Program-made: the position numbers and the translations under genes
Shown: positions 7,725 through 15,802 of the stretch, piece after piece
Layout: every line of letters begins with the position of its first letter
Numbering within the stretch: the first letter of the stretch is position 1
Assembly (NCBI RefSeq): GCF_965233615.1
Contig: NZ_OZ247495.1
Reading direction: 5' to 3' (one strand)
Length of the DNA stretch: 64,000 bases
Source: Pelagibius sp028280305
GTDB lineage: Bacteria > Pseudomonadota > Alphaproteobacteria > Kiloniellales > Kiloniellaceae
The notes under the pieces: model-generated
Database searches by the model: none
The model's input: the letters and a program-made list of their open reading frames with translations, nothing else
What the model was told of the DNA's origin: nothing

Positions 7725-9188
7725 TTATTCGGGAGCGCCCGGCGCCGACAAGCCGAACCAGGAGTCCCGGACTTCACGATAATCGGTCTCCGGGTCGTAG
7801 ATTTCAGCCGGAAGGCCCAAATCCCCGGCGGTCATACGGCCGACGGCCGTCAAAACCTCATAGCTTGCAACAACTTCGTCACGCTGAGCGCCGACCAGGT
7901 TTACCTGGGCATCGAGCAATTCCTGCTCCGCGTCCAGGACATCCAGGACCGTACGCGCCCCGACCGCATTTTCCTGGCGTACGCCCTCCAAGGCGATCTC
8001 GTTGGCCCGCACGGCCTCCTGGAAAGCCTGGATCTGCGCCTGCGCCGTCTGCAGGTTCTCCCAAGCAGAAATCGCATCCTCACGGGCCTGCCGCAGCGCC
8101 TCGCGGACCTGCAAGCGGCGCTGGCTGGCGATCTGCTTGGCCTCACGGACCCGACTCGATACCGAGCCCTGCTGGTAAAGCGGTATCCGTACCTGGGCAA
8201 GTACTTCGGCGCCACGGCTTTCGCTGTTGCGGGACGCGCTCTCGTGCTGATAGCTCAATTGCCCCTGCAAGTTCACCTCGGGCAGCAATTCGCCCTCGAC
8301 CTCACGCACGTTTCGCAAGGCCGCCAGCTCGGTGAACTCAGACGCCAGAACCAGAGGATTCGCCTCCTCTGCCGCAGAAACGACCGAGGCCTGGTCCGGC
8401 GGCAGCGCGCCGGGTCCCGGTGGTTGTTCAAGGAGTTGCGGGAAAACGCCGATCACGTTCTCGAAGGCCGCCCGGCTGGTGGAAAGACTGCCTTGGGCCT
8501 GGATCCGGTCAGCGGTGGCGGAAGACAGGCGGCTTTCCGACTGCGCCACGTCGGTCCGGGTCACCTCGCCGACCTCGAAGCGGTCCTGGGTGGCCTCCAA
8601 CTGACGGGCCAGGACCTGTTCGTTGTTCAGGTTTAATTCCAGAACCGACTGATCGCGCCAGACATCGGCGTAGACCGTGACGCCGTCAAGCAACACTGTC
8701 TGCTCGCTGTCGGCCAGAAACGCGCGCTGGGCCAGAACCTCGTTTTCCGCTCGCTCGGTGCCGGCGACGGTACGCCCGCCCCGATACAACGGCTGCGTAA
8801 GGGTCAGGTCGCCGGTCACCGGGCTGCGCCCGACGTTATCGCGCTCGGTCGGCTGCTCAAAACTGTCGGTACCTTGGCCGGCCGATCCCGTAGCCTCCAC
8901 CAGCGGACGCCAGTTGGCCAAGGCCTGGGGCACCGCCTCGTTGATCGACCGCAACTCGGCACGGGCGGCCGCCAAGGTCGGATTTGACTGATAAGCCTGG
9001 ATGAGCGCTTCTTCCAGGGTCTGCGCCTGCAGCCCGACGGGTGCCCAAATCAGCCCGGCCATCATGACCGCCGCAGCGGAGAACTCGGTCCTGCAGTTAC
9101 GCTGCTGGGTGCGCTCAATGGTTTGCTTTCCAAGGATAAGCTTTCCTAGCGACAAACCATGCCGCCGGCCAACAGTCGGTGACCTCAT
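7725..9188 (-). CDS. tolC: TolC-family outer membrane channel
   Basis: Trimeric outer-membrane/periplasmic tunnel used by type I secretion and RND efflux. The 487-residue protein has a signal peptide after a long basic leader (hydrophobic core ending GLQAQ before TLEEALIQAYQSNP), then the two-fold repeated OEP helices typical of TolC, with SQSESRL/VAQSESRL and GARTVLDVLDAEQELLDAQ repeat motifs. ATG 9188 is preferred since GGGAGAG lies about 8 nt upstream; the 9287 start adds 33 atypical residues. It follows pcm on the same strand by 165 nt, a conserved neighbour pair in alphaproteobacteria. No adaptor or pump gene lies next to it, so it is probably a shared channel. Confidence 0.93.
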   Translation of the reverse strand: MRSPTVGRRHGLSLGKLILGKQTIERTQQRNCRTEFSAAAVMMAGLIWAPVGLQAQTLEEALIQAYQSNPTLAAARAELRSINEAVPQALANWRPLVEATGSAGQGTDSFEQPTERDNVGRSPVTGDLTLTQPLYRGGRTVAGTERAENEVLAQRAFLADSEQTVLLDGVTVYADVWRDQSVLELNLNNEQVLARQLEATQDRFEVGEVTRTDVAQSESRLSSATADRIQAQGSLSTSRAAFENVIGVFPQLLEQPPGPGALPPDQASVVSAAEEANPLVLASEFTELAALRNVREVEGELLPEVNLQGQLSYQHESASRNSESRGAEVLAQVRIPLYQQGSVSSRVREAKQIASQRRLQVREALRQAREDAISAWENLQTAQAQIQAFQEAVRANEIALEGVRQENAVGARTVLDVLDAEQELLDAQVNLVGAQRDEVVASYEVLTAVGRMTAGDLGLPAEIYDPETDYREVRDSWFGLSAPGAPE

Positions 9189-9353
9189 GCGAGATTCTCT
9201 CCCTGCCTTGTTGCCGGGTGCCGGATCTGGCCGCCCGGTAGGATTGCATCGAAGGTGAGTCGTTTTGGGAATCGCAAAGCGTCCCAACCCACTAAGCCCA
9301 CAAACATCAAGAACACTGTGCCGCAGCCCCCAGCAGGCAACAGGCTCCAGATG

Positions 9354-10010
9354 TCAGAATACGAAACCGACTTCTCTTTCAAAGCCCGGCAAAAGAGGTG
9401 TCGCGGCATCGAAGAGAATCCGTGCCGCGAAGATGTTACCGGAACGCTGGATCAGCGTCGCCCGCCCGATCCCCGCCTCGTCGATAACAACCGCTGCCAG
9501 GCGTCCGCCCTCGGCCAACTGCTCTTTGATGGCCGCCGGCACCTCGCTCACGGCGCCTTGCAGCAGAATGACGTTGTAAGGCGCCTGCTTGGCATAGCCG
9601 CCTTCCAAAGGGGCCTCGACAACAACGGCATTATCGAGATCCAGTGCGTTGAGCGTGCGGTTCGCTTGCTCCACCATGCCGCGGTCTTTGTCCAGCCCGA
9701 CCACCGTCTCGGCCAATCCAGCCAGCACCGCTGTCGAATAACCTGTCGCACAACCGATATCCAGAACCATGTCGGACGGGCCCGGCGCAACGGCCTGAAG
9801 CAGCCGCGCCAACACCATCGGTTCCATGAGATAACGGCCCGGCGAGACTTCCAGGTCCTCGTCGACGTAGGCAATCCCCTGCAAGGCGTCTTCGACAAAC
9901 TGTTCGCGCGGCATCGCTTCAAATGCCTCGATCACCCGCAAATCCGTAACCTTGTTGGTGCGGATCTGGCTCTCGACCATGTTCAGGCGTGCTGCTGCAA
10001 AATCAACCAT
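9354..10010 (-). CDS. pcm: Protein-L-isoaspartate O-methyltransferase
   Basis: Methylates isoaspartyl residues in aged proteins using S-adenosylmethionine, in the cytoplasm. The 218-residue protein carries the SAM-binding motif I (VLDIGCATGYSTAVLA, near 83-98), the downstream VVGLDKD acidic loop, and the family N-terminus (MVESQIRTNKVTD). Motif I reads GCATGYS where canonical PCMT has GTGSGY, as in the shortened alphaproteobacterial form, so activity on isoaspartate is inferred. It lies upstream of tolC on the same strand. Confidence 0.9.
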   Translation of the reverse strand: MVDFAAARLNMVESQIRTNKVTDLRVIEAFEAMPREQFVEDALQGIAYVDEDLEVSPGRYLMEPMVLARLLQAVAPGPSDMVLDIGCATGYSTAVLAGLAETVVGLDKDRGMVEQANRTLNALDLDNAVVVEAPLEGGYAKQAPYNVILLQGAVSEVPAAIKEQLAEGGRLAAVVIDEAGIGRATLIQRSGNIFAARILFDAATPLLPGFEREVGFVF

Positions 10011-10271
10011 GTCACCTTCCGCGCCCTGGCTGGGGCCGGCACCCGCGCAATCAGCATTCCTAAGCCCGAACGCTCTGCGAGAAGTGCAAACCCTCTGTGC
10101 TTCCTATCAGATGGACTTATAGGCGCGAAGGTCAAAGAAAACAACGAAACTGAACGCCAAAACGCTCCCCAGCAGCCGGACAAAAACCCTGGCCGAAACA
10201 CCGGTCAAGACCGCCAGTTGCCAGCTTGACCCAGCCAGGGCCGGGCAGTATAGCTTCTGCCCGCCTGCCGC

Positions 10272-10345
10272 GGCCCGGTGGGAGAGTGGTTATCCAGAGG
10301 ATTGCAAATCCTTGCACGCCGGTTCGATTCCGGCCCGGGCCTCCA
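10272..10345 (+). tRNA. tRNA-Cys (GCA)
   Basis: The acceptor stem GGCCCGG (10272-10278) pairs with CCGGGCC (10335-10341); the T-arm is GCCGG-TTCGATT-CCGGC (10318-10334). The anticodon loop TTGCAAA gives anticodon GCA. Discriminator U at 10342, the identity base for Cys, is followed by an encoded CCA (10343-10345). Length 74 nt. Confidence 0.97.
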
Positions 10346-10412
10346 GGCTGCGGCCAGCGCCGAAGCCCTCCGCAACCAGCTCTCCAATCTTCCGATACAT
10401 CTGCCCTGGGGC

Positions 10413-10556
10413 TTACTGCGCCATAGCCAGAAGCAGGCTGTACCAGCCATAGCCGACAGCGCTGAAGAAGAAAGCGAAGGTTCCGAAAGCTGCCAGGCCG
10501 CTCGCCAGACGCTCCCAAAGCGGCGGCTCGATCTCGTTCATCCCGAAGTTGCTCAT
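10413..10556 (-). CDS. Small membrane protein, 47 residues, unknown
   Basis: MSNFGMNEIEPPLWERLASG is followed by one hydrophobic segment (about residues 22-44, FGTFAFFFSAVGYGWYSLLL), giving a small single-pass inner-membrane protein. ATG 10556 has a good GGGAGAAG ribosome-binding site about 8 nt upstream, the main support for translation. It lies convergent to the tRNA-Cys gene. I do not recognise a family. It could be a subunit or regulator of a larger complex, but nothing in the context shows which. Confidence 0.6.
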   Translation of the reverse strand: MSNFGMNEIEPPLWERLASGLAAFGTFAFFFSAVGYGWYSLLLAMAQ

Positions 10557-10863
10557 GCGCGGCTTCTCCCTGTCGCTTGATTGATTTCGGCGGCTGTCGC
10601 GGGTTTCCGCACCGGCCGCTCGCCAGACAGGGAATTTACTCAAGCGGCTGCAATCAATCAAGAACAAAACATGAACTTTTGCAGTTCTTTACCAAAAAGA
10701 CAGGGATCGCCCTACACTCTTGGGACAGCGTTTGGGGGCAACAGCCGAAGATCATTTGCTTCTCGTCCGATGTCACAGCCATGTGGCGGAACCAAGGGGA
10801 GACTGGAAAATCAGGGAAGACATCCTCATCTGCCTGCCCGACAGGCTGCATCCGGTGAGTAAG
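10557..10863. other. Intergenic stretch, no clear gene
   Basis: It holds the ribosome-binding site of the small membrane gene and presumably its promoter. Overlapping short ORFs here have no family resemblance or ribosome-binding sites. I see no RNA gene or repeat. Confidence 0.5.
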
Positions 10864-10989
10864 ATGTTTCTGGAGCGCTGGCTTTCGGGCGAGATGACGA
10901 CAGCGGAATTCCTGCGCTGGTTCCATATGCCGAACTCTTCCTACCTGTCCGTCGCCGAATGCCTTCTTGCGGTGGTCGCCGGGGCGTGA
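10864..10989 (+). CDS. Doubtful small ORF, 41 residues
   Basis: MFLERWLSGEMTTAEFLRWF and following residues form a compact helical-looking sequence ending in a hydrophobic stretch (YLSVAECLLAVVAGA). An in-frame ATG at 10720 would add 48 residues of poor quality. No clear Shine-Dalgarno precedes 10864. It could be a real small protein or chance. No family recognised. Confidence 0.25.
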   Translation: MFLERWLSGEMTTAEFLRWFHMPNSSYLSVAECLLAVVAGA

Positions 10990-11093
10990 CAAAGCCCTGG
11001 AAATTGTGCTGTAAATTCTTTGCAGCCCAGACAGGGGTTTGATATAACCGCGCTTCGCTGATTCGGGGTGACTTGGTCAGCGGCCATTCCTGA

Positions 11094-11169
11094 TCCGCGG
11101 TAGCTCAGTTGGTAGAGCAGGTGGCTGTTAACCACCTTGTCGCAGGTTCGAGTCCTGCCCGCGGAGCCA
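11094..11169 (+). tRNA. tRNA-Asn (GTT)
   Basis: The acceptor TCCGCGG (11094-11100) pairs with CCGCGGA (11159-11165); T-arm GCAGG-TTCGAGT-CCTGC. The anticodon stem-loop GGTGG-CTGTTAA-CCACC has anticodon GTT. Discriminator G and an encoded CCA (11167-11169) complete a 76-nt tRNA. Confidence 0.98.
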
Positions 11170-11176
11170 ACATGAC

Positions 11177-11213
11177 AGAGAGGGGCGCAGTGGCGACACT
11201 GCGCCCCTCTTTT
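11177..11213 (+). terminator. Intrinsic terminator of tRNA-Asn
   Basis: A perfect 13-bp stem (11180-11192 with 11197-11209) is capped by a GCGA tetraloop, a GNRA-type loop, and followed by TTTTC. It begins 8-11 nt after the tRNA CCA, as expected for a tRNA transcript end. Confidence 0.92.
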
Positions 11214-11381
11214 CTGTCCTAGTTTCCGGAATTACCGGTCCCCGGAAACCCCACGACGGCGCTCCGGAAGAAATTCTTTGTGCAAAAACAATTCGCTCGC
11301 TGCGCCGAGAATTCCAGGCGCAAGGCATCGGCCCAAATACGATCCGTGCTATAGAAGCGGCTTGGGACGATTCTCTCTGAC

Positions 11382-11981
11382 ATGCCGTTTCACCAAGGAA
11401 GAGTGCCTTTACCGATGCTGTCTTTCCCGCGGTGGCAGGAAGCCGCTGTCAGAGCCAAAAACTATCTGGCCTCGGCTGAAGCCGCTCAGATGGCGGACAC
11501 CTGGATCGCCGCCGGCAGCGGCAGCCGGCCCCCGCGACGCGAGAGCCTGAAGCCGGAAAACTTTCCCGCCCTGCTGCCCGACATCTGGTTGATGGATTAC
11601 GAGAGGGAAAGCCGGCAACTCCGTTATCGGCTGGAGGGCGAGAACATCCGCGCCCGCTACGACGCCTCGCTGGTCGGCAGAACACTCGAGGAAACCGTGG
11701 CACCGGACGCCCTGGAGCGGGTTCGGCGCTACTTTCTGGCCTGTGTGGAAAGGCCCGCTATCTGCCTGGTGATCGGCAGGCTCTATCATGAATGGCGTCA
11801 GCCGGGTTATGGGGAGCGCATGCTGTTGCCCCTGATGGGGACAGACGGCACCCCTGACGGACTGATCGGTATCACGATCTGCAAGGAGACTTTCTCCGAT
11901 CAGGCTCTCGCCGAAGAGCGCGCCAAGCGCCTCACCTGCATCCTGCCTTTGGACGGCGAAGAACCCTACGAGCAGAAGTGA
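11382..11981 (+). CDS. PAS-domain protein (PAS_5 type)
   Basis: A 199-residue soluble protein. Residues about 45-175 resemble the PAS_5 family common in Rhodospirillales: LKPENFPALLPDIWLMDYERE, then LRYRLEGENIRARYDASLVGRTLEE and a final LLPLMGTDGTPDGLIGITICK strand. These stand-alone PAS proteins have no output domain and no assigned ligand. It is monocistronic, convergent with the kynureninase-like gene. The start may be ATG 11382 or ATG 11415; neither has a strong ribosome-binding site. Confidence 0.75.
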   Translation: MPFHQGRVPLPMLSFPRWQEAAVRAKNYLASAEAAQMADTWIAAGSGSRPPRRESLKPENFPALLPDIWLMDYERESRQLRYRLEGENIRARYDASLVGRTLEETVAPDALERVRRYFLACVERPAICLVIGRLYHEWRQPGYGERMLLPLMGTDGTPDGLIGITICKETFSDQALAEERAKRLTCILPLDGEEPYEQK

Positions 11982-11997
11982 CGGTCGTCTCGGGCCG

Positions 11998-13182
11998 CTA
12001 GAGCCGGGTCAACCGATCAAGCAGCTTCTCAACATCATCGGCGTCCTGATAGATGCCAAAACCGAAGCGCAGCCGTCCGCCGCGCTGGTCGGTTATGACC
12101 TCTTCGGCCAATAGCCGGCTTTGCAAGGATGCCGCAACCGCCTCTCCAAGATCAAAGGTCAGAAACTGTCCGCAGGGCATAGCCCGCGGGTCGAGCAACA
12201 GCGTCTCCGCCGGCAGATGCGTCAGGCCGGCCCGCGTCACGCCCTCGATGAAGAGATGTTGGAGGGCGACTGAATGATCGCGGATCTCGGACGCCCCGAG
12301 ATCCAGATCGTCCAGCATCGTCAGGACGGCCCGCAGGCGATAGATGCCCACCGGATCGAAGGTTGCACCCAGAAAGCGCCCGGCATCCCCGGCATAAGCC
12401 ACGCCCGACCCTGCCGTCTGCTCCAGGGCGCCAAAAGCCGCATACCATCCGGTGTCGCGCGGCCGCGGCCCGTAGCCCTCGGGCGCATGGAGAAAACAGA
12501 CCCCCTCGCCCGCCATGGCGTATTTGTAACCGCCGGAGAGATAGAACACGCGCGCCTCGACAGCCGAGAGATCGGTGGGCCGTGCCAGGAAACCGTGATA
12601 GCCGTCGATGACCACAAAGGAACCGCCCACCGGCAACCCGTGCACCAAGTCGTCGAGGGTTTCGATCGCAAAGCCGGAGTTGAAGAAGACCTGGCTGACG
12701 TAGATCAGATCGAAGTCCGTCACCCCCTGCGCCGCCTCTGCGGCTGCAAGGAAGCGCTCGGCGAAACTGCCGAAGGGTTCTACCGGCACCCGTGTCACGG
12801 CAACCAGCCCCTCCTCTTCCAGGCGGGCAATCTGGCGTGTGAAGCTGTGAAACTCGCCGTCGCTGGTGAGAATCCTCGGCGCGCGATCCGCCGGCAGGCA
12901 GGACAGAAGACGGCGCAGGAATTCGTGGGTGTTCGGCGCAAAAGCGATCGCCGCCGGCTGTGACAGGTTCAGCACCTTGGCGATCCGACGCTGAGCATCC
13001 GGCACCACCTCGCCGAAAACGTGATCCCATTTGCGGTCAGCCAGCCGTGCTGCATCCTCCCAGCAGGCGACCTGGGCATCAAAACTGACATCCGGCCAGA
13101 GGTGATGACTGTGGGCCGCGAAATGCAGACGGCCCGGCGCAGCCTGCAGCGCGCGGCTGAAGTATTCTTTGTAGCTCTTCAT
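11998..13182 (-). CDS. PLP-dependent class V aminotransferase-fold protein, kynureninase-like
   Basis: A 394-residue fold-type I PLP enzyme. The probable Schiff-base lysine is in YLSGGYKYAMAGEGVCF (around 215-232), with the preceding FVVIDGYHGF holding the Asp that contacts the pyridine nitrogen. It starts 6 nt after the stop of the tryptophan 2,3-dioxygenase gene, so the two are an operon. That supports hydrolysis of (N-formyl)kynurenine to anthranilate plus alanine. The sequence is, however, distant from classical KynU, whose lysine motif is GCGYKYLNGGPG, so another C-S or C-N lyase role is possible. Family strong, reaction inferred from context. Confidence 0.72.
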   Translation of the reverse strand: MKSYKEYFSRALQAAPGRLHFAAHSHHLWPDVSFDAQVACWEDAARLADRKWDHVFGEVVPDAQRRIAKVLNLSQPAAIAFAPNTHEFLRRLLSCLPADRAPRILTSDGEFHSFTRQIARLEEEGLVAVTRVPVEPFGSFAERFLAAAEAAQGVTDFDLIYVSQVFFNSGFAIETLDDLVHGLPVGGSFVVIDGYHGFLARPTDLSAVEARVFYLSGGYKYAMAGEGVCFLHAPEGYGPRPRDTGWYAAFGALEQTAGSGVAYAGDAGRFLGATFDPVGIYRLRAVLTMLDDLDLGASEIRDHSVALQHLFIEGVTRAGLTHLPAETLLLDPRAMPCGQFLTFDLGEAVAASLQSRLLAEEVITDQRGGRLRFGFGIYQDADDVEKLLDRLTRL

Positions 13183-13188
13183 TCTCGG

Positions 13189-14289
13189 TCAGTCTTGCGA
13201 TGTGGCATAGCCGTATCCCATGGCGCGACGCAGTTCATCCGGCAGGGGCGGAAGTTCCGAGCGTGGGATGAGAAAAGTCGAGAGCGCGAAGAGATCGCCG
13301 AAGACCCGATAACGACGCGCCGCCTCGCTCAGGTAGTCGTGGCCGGAGGAACCGCCGGTTCCCAGCTTCATGCCGATCATGCGCTGGGCCATCAGCGCAT
13401 GGCGGTAACGCCAGGCCGTCATGGTTTCATCGATATCCATAAGCAGGCTCAAAAGGCGGAAGGGAAGCTGCAGCACCGGTTCATCGCGATAGAGGGTGAC
13501 GAAAAGTGCCGCCTGCAGGGCGCCCAATGAAAAGCGCCAGGCCCCCTGCTCGACCAGCGCGGCGTGGCGCTGCTGGTCATAGATCGCCTCGAAACGGTCC
13601 TGTGCCGCCTCAAGACCGGCGAGGCCGGCCTCGCGCTCCTTCACACCGATGGCCGGGTTATCGCGCAGGATCGCCGCATCCCGCGCCAGCATCTGGCTGA
13701 CCGCGCTGCGGTAGCTCTCCTGAAAACGATAACCGCCGATCTCGACAAAGGGGGTGCGCTCCAGCCAGGCCTCTATCCTGTCGCTCAGACTGGGCACCGC
13801 TTCCGCAGCCTGGACCTTCGCCCTGTCAGCTTCATTCAACCGGCTGTCATAGGGTTTTTCATCCGGTGTCACCCGATCGTCGCGCCGCAGGCCAAGACCA
13901 ATCTCGATCAGGCGGAACTGCAAAGACTGGAACCCCGAAGACGGAAACAACAGGTCCCGGAACTCCAGGAAGTCCTGTGGCGTCATGGTCTCCAGCACGT
14001 CAAGCTGGCCAATGACCAGTTTCAGAATGCGCTCGATCCGCTGCAGGGCGGAGACCGCCTTGCCGATGTCCCGGTCGTCGACCGCGGCGCTGGCGAAAAT
14101 GCGGTCGAGCAAAGCCATTTCGTGCAGGATCTGCTTGAACCAGAGCTCGTAGGCCTGGTGGACGATGATGAACAGCAACTCGTCATGGGCCGGACGGCCC
14201 TGCCGCTCGCTTTCCGGCATCTGGGCCGACAGCAGCCGGTCAAGCTGAAGATAGTCGGCGTAGTAGATCGGCTTCTTCTCTTCGCTCAC
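13189..14289 (-). CDS. kynA: Tryptophan 2,3-dioxygenase
   Basis: Haem enzyme that opens the indole ring of L-tryptophan to N-formylkynurenine, first step of the kynurenine pathway. The N-terminal HDELLFIIVHQAYELWFKQILHE (35-57) holds the substrate-site His and Phe/Tyr residues; WRYRHALMAQRMIG carries the likely axial haem His, followed by GTGGSSGHDYL. At 366 residues it is longer than the ~280-residue bacterial type, with an insert in the middle third that lines up with longer TDOs. It is first in an operon with the kynureninase-like gene. No kynurenine formamidase is visible in the window. Confidence 0.92.
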   Translation of the reverse strand: MSEEKKPIYYADYLQLDRLLSAQMPESERQGRPAHDELLFIIVHQAYELWFKQILHEMALLDRIFASAAVDDRDIGKAVSALQRIERILKLVIGQLDVLETMTPQDFLEFRDLLFPSSGFQSLQFRLIEIGLGLRRDDRVTPDEKPYDSRLNEADRAKVQAAEAVPSLSDRIEAWLERTPFVEIGGYRFQESYRSAVSQMLARDAAILRDNPAIGVKEREAGLAGLEAAQDRFEAIYDQQRHAALVEQGAWRFSLGALQAALFVTLYRDEPVLQLPFRLLSLLMDIDETMTAWRYRHALMAQRMIGMKLGTGGSSGHDYLSEAARRYRVFGDLFALSTFLIPRSELPPLPDELRRAMGYGYATSQD

Positions 14290-14376
14290 GGCCCGCTCCC
14301 TGGGTAGTGCTGCGGCCCGGCCAGCGAAGCGCGATTCGCCGCCTTGATCAAGAGGGCTGCGATCAAGGGAGCTGCA

Positions 14377-15453
14377 TCAGGGGCTGTCGGCAAAACAGAC
14401 CTGAGCCACCGGCGGCAAGTGCGCCGACAACAGCGACCAGCTTTCCCCGGCGTCCTCACTGAGCCAGAGAGCGCCTGTGGTCGAGCCCATGACAAGTGAC
14501 CTTCCGTGCGCGCCGACAGCCAGGGCGTGCCGATAGACCAGGTCATAGGCCTCTGCCTGCGGCAGGCCCCGCGACAGGGTCTCAAAGCTGGCCCCGCCGT
14601 CGCGGGTGCGGGTCACGACAAAGCGGCCGTCCACCGGCACCCGGCATTCGTCCTTCACCGCGGGTACGAACCAGGCGGTCTTGGGATCACTGGGATGAGC
14701 GGCGACCGCGAAGCCGAATCCTGAAGGCTTAACGTCATTGATTTGCACGAAGGAATGGCCGCCGTCCTCCGAGCGGAAGATGCCGCAGTGATGCTGGCAC
14801 CAGACGGTGTCGGGTGCGTCCCGGCAGATCTCAAGGCGGTGCGGGTCCTGGATGCTGGGGTCGTCCTGGCGGTCCGGCGGCATGTAGTCCGCGGCCAGGC
14901 CCCTGCCACCCAAAGCCCAGGTGGCGCCGTCGTCTTCGCTGATCCAGACGCCGCCGCAAGAAATCCCGACGAGGACTCTGCCCCGATCGTCGACGATGAC
15001 CGTGTGAATGCCCGGCTGATCGTAGCCGCCACCGAACCATTCGCTGCGCGAGGGCTGGTTCCAAAGAGATTCAACCAGCTCCCAGCTTTCCCCGCGATCA
15101 TCGGAACGAAAGAGACCGCCGGGCAGCGTACCGGCCCAGAGGCGCTTCGGCTGATCCAGGCCACCGCGCGCCAAGGTCCAGATAAAGTTGAGGCTCGGCG
15201 CATCCTCCCCTTCCCCGGGCGGATAGGCCGGAACCGGCAGTTCCTGCCAGGTCTGGCCGAAGTCGTCGGAGCGGTGAAGCTTCGCGCCGAAGTGACCGAG
15301 ATTCAGCGCTGCATAGATCGCACCGTCATGTTCGTCCTGCAGGATCGCAGACACCGGATCGCCAAGGAAGCCGATACAACGCGGCTGTGGATCACCGTCC
15401 ATCCCAAGACGAAAAAGACCCTTGCGGGTTGCCGCCAGAATGAAATCGGCCAT
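14377..15453 (-). CDS. BNR/Asp-box repeat beta-propeller protein
   Basis: A 358-residue beta-propeller, also annotated as sialidase-like or WD40/YVTN/BNR-like protein. Repeated Asp-boxes of the type S-x-D-x-G-x-x-W are visible: SDDFGQTW (about 62), SDDRGESW (about 116), SEDDGATW (about 171), SEDGGHSF, TRDGGASF and SEDAGESW near the C-terminus, consistent with six blades. It has no signal peptide and begins MADFILAATRKGLFRL. It lacks the arginine triad expected of a true sialidase, so catalysis is doubtful. It is 5 nt downstream of the MoaD/ThiS-like gene, probably co-translated. Its job is unknown. Confidence 0.82.
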   Translation of the reverse strand: MADFILAATRKGLFRLGMDGDPQPRCIGFLGDPVSAILQDEHDGAIYAALNLGHFGAKLHRSDDFGQTWQELPVPAYPPGEGEDAPSLNFIWTLARGGLDQPKRLWAGTLPGGLFRSDDRGESWELVESLWNQPSRSEWFGGGYDQPGIHTVIVDDRGRVLVGISCGGVWISEDDGATWALGGRGLAADYMPPDRQDDPSIQDPHRLEICRDAPDTVWCQHHCGIFRSEDGGHSFVQINDVKPSGFGFAVAAHPSDPKTAWFVPAVKDECRVPVDGRFVVTRTRDGGASFETLSRGLPQAEAYDLVYRHALAVGAHGRSLVMGSTTGALWLSEDAGESWSLLSAHLPPVAQVCFADSP

Positions 15454-15458
15454 TGGCT

Positions 15459-15728
15459 CTACCCTCCCGAAAGTGCCTGAAACACAAAAACTTCCTCATC
15501 AGCGCCGACAGGATCGGTCAACCCTTTGCGGTCCTTGATCATGGCGTTGTCGACAAAGATGTTCACATGGCGGCGCAGCTGGCCCTGGTCGTCGACGATG
15601 TAGGAGCGCATCTGTGGACGCTGTTCAAAAACATCCGCCATAACCGCGGCAATACTGTCGCCCACCGCGTCCAAAGAAGAACAGTCGAGATGGCGCTGCA
15701 AGTTGGCGGTGAAAGTCACGCGCGGCAT
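15459..15728 (-). CDS. MoaD/ThiS-like ubiquitin-fold protein
   Basis: An 89-residue beta-grasp protein (MPRVTFTANLQRHL start) ending in the Gly-Gly tail (FVFQALSGG) that in MoaD and ThiS is adenylated and thiocarboxylated to carry sulfur. The internal HVNIFVDNAMIK strand matches the family. It sits directly upstream of the BNR-repeat protein and not beside moaE, thiG or a molybdopterin gene. A sulfur-carrier or small-modifier role is inferred; the activating E1-like enzyme must lie elsewhere. Confidence 0.85.
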   Translation of the reverse strand: MPRVTFTANLQRHLDCSSLDAVGDSIAAVMADVFEQRPQMRSYIVDDQGQLRRHVNIFVDNAMIKDRKGLTDPVGADEEVFVFQALSGG

Positions 15729-15802
15729 TGTTGGGCTCCCAGCAGCATAGCCTGCCCCGCCTGTTGGCGAATTTCAATCCTGACGCAAGATCAGCCCAAA
15801 GG

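Noticed and set aside
11128..11328. Minus-strand ORF ending RGQDSNLRQGG
   Set aside because: It translates the antisense of tRNA-Asn and its terminator, a familiar false gene.
14377..15453. True sialidase
   Set aside because: Asp-boxes are present, but the catalytic arginine triad and a signal peptide are not visible.
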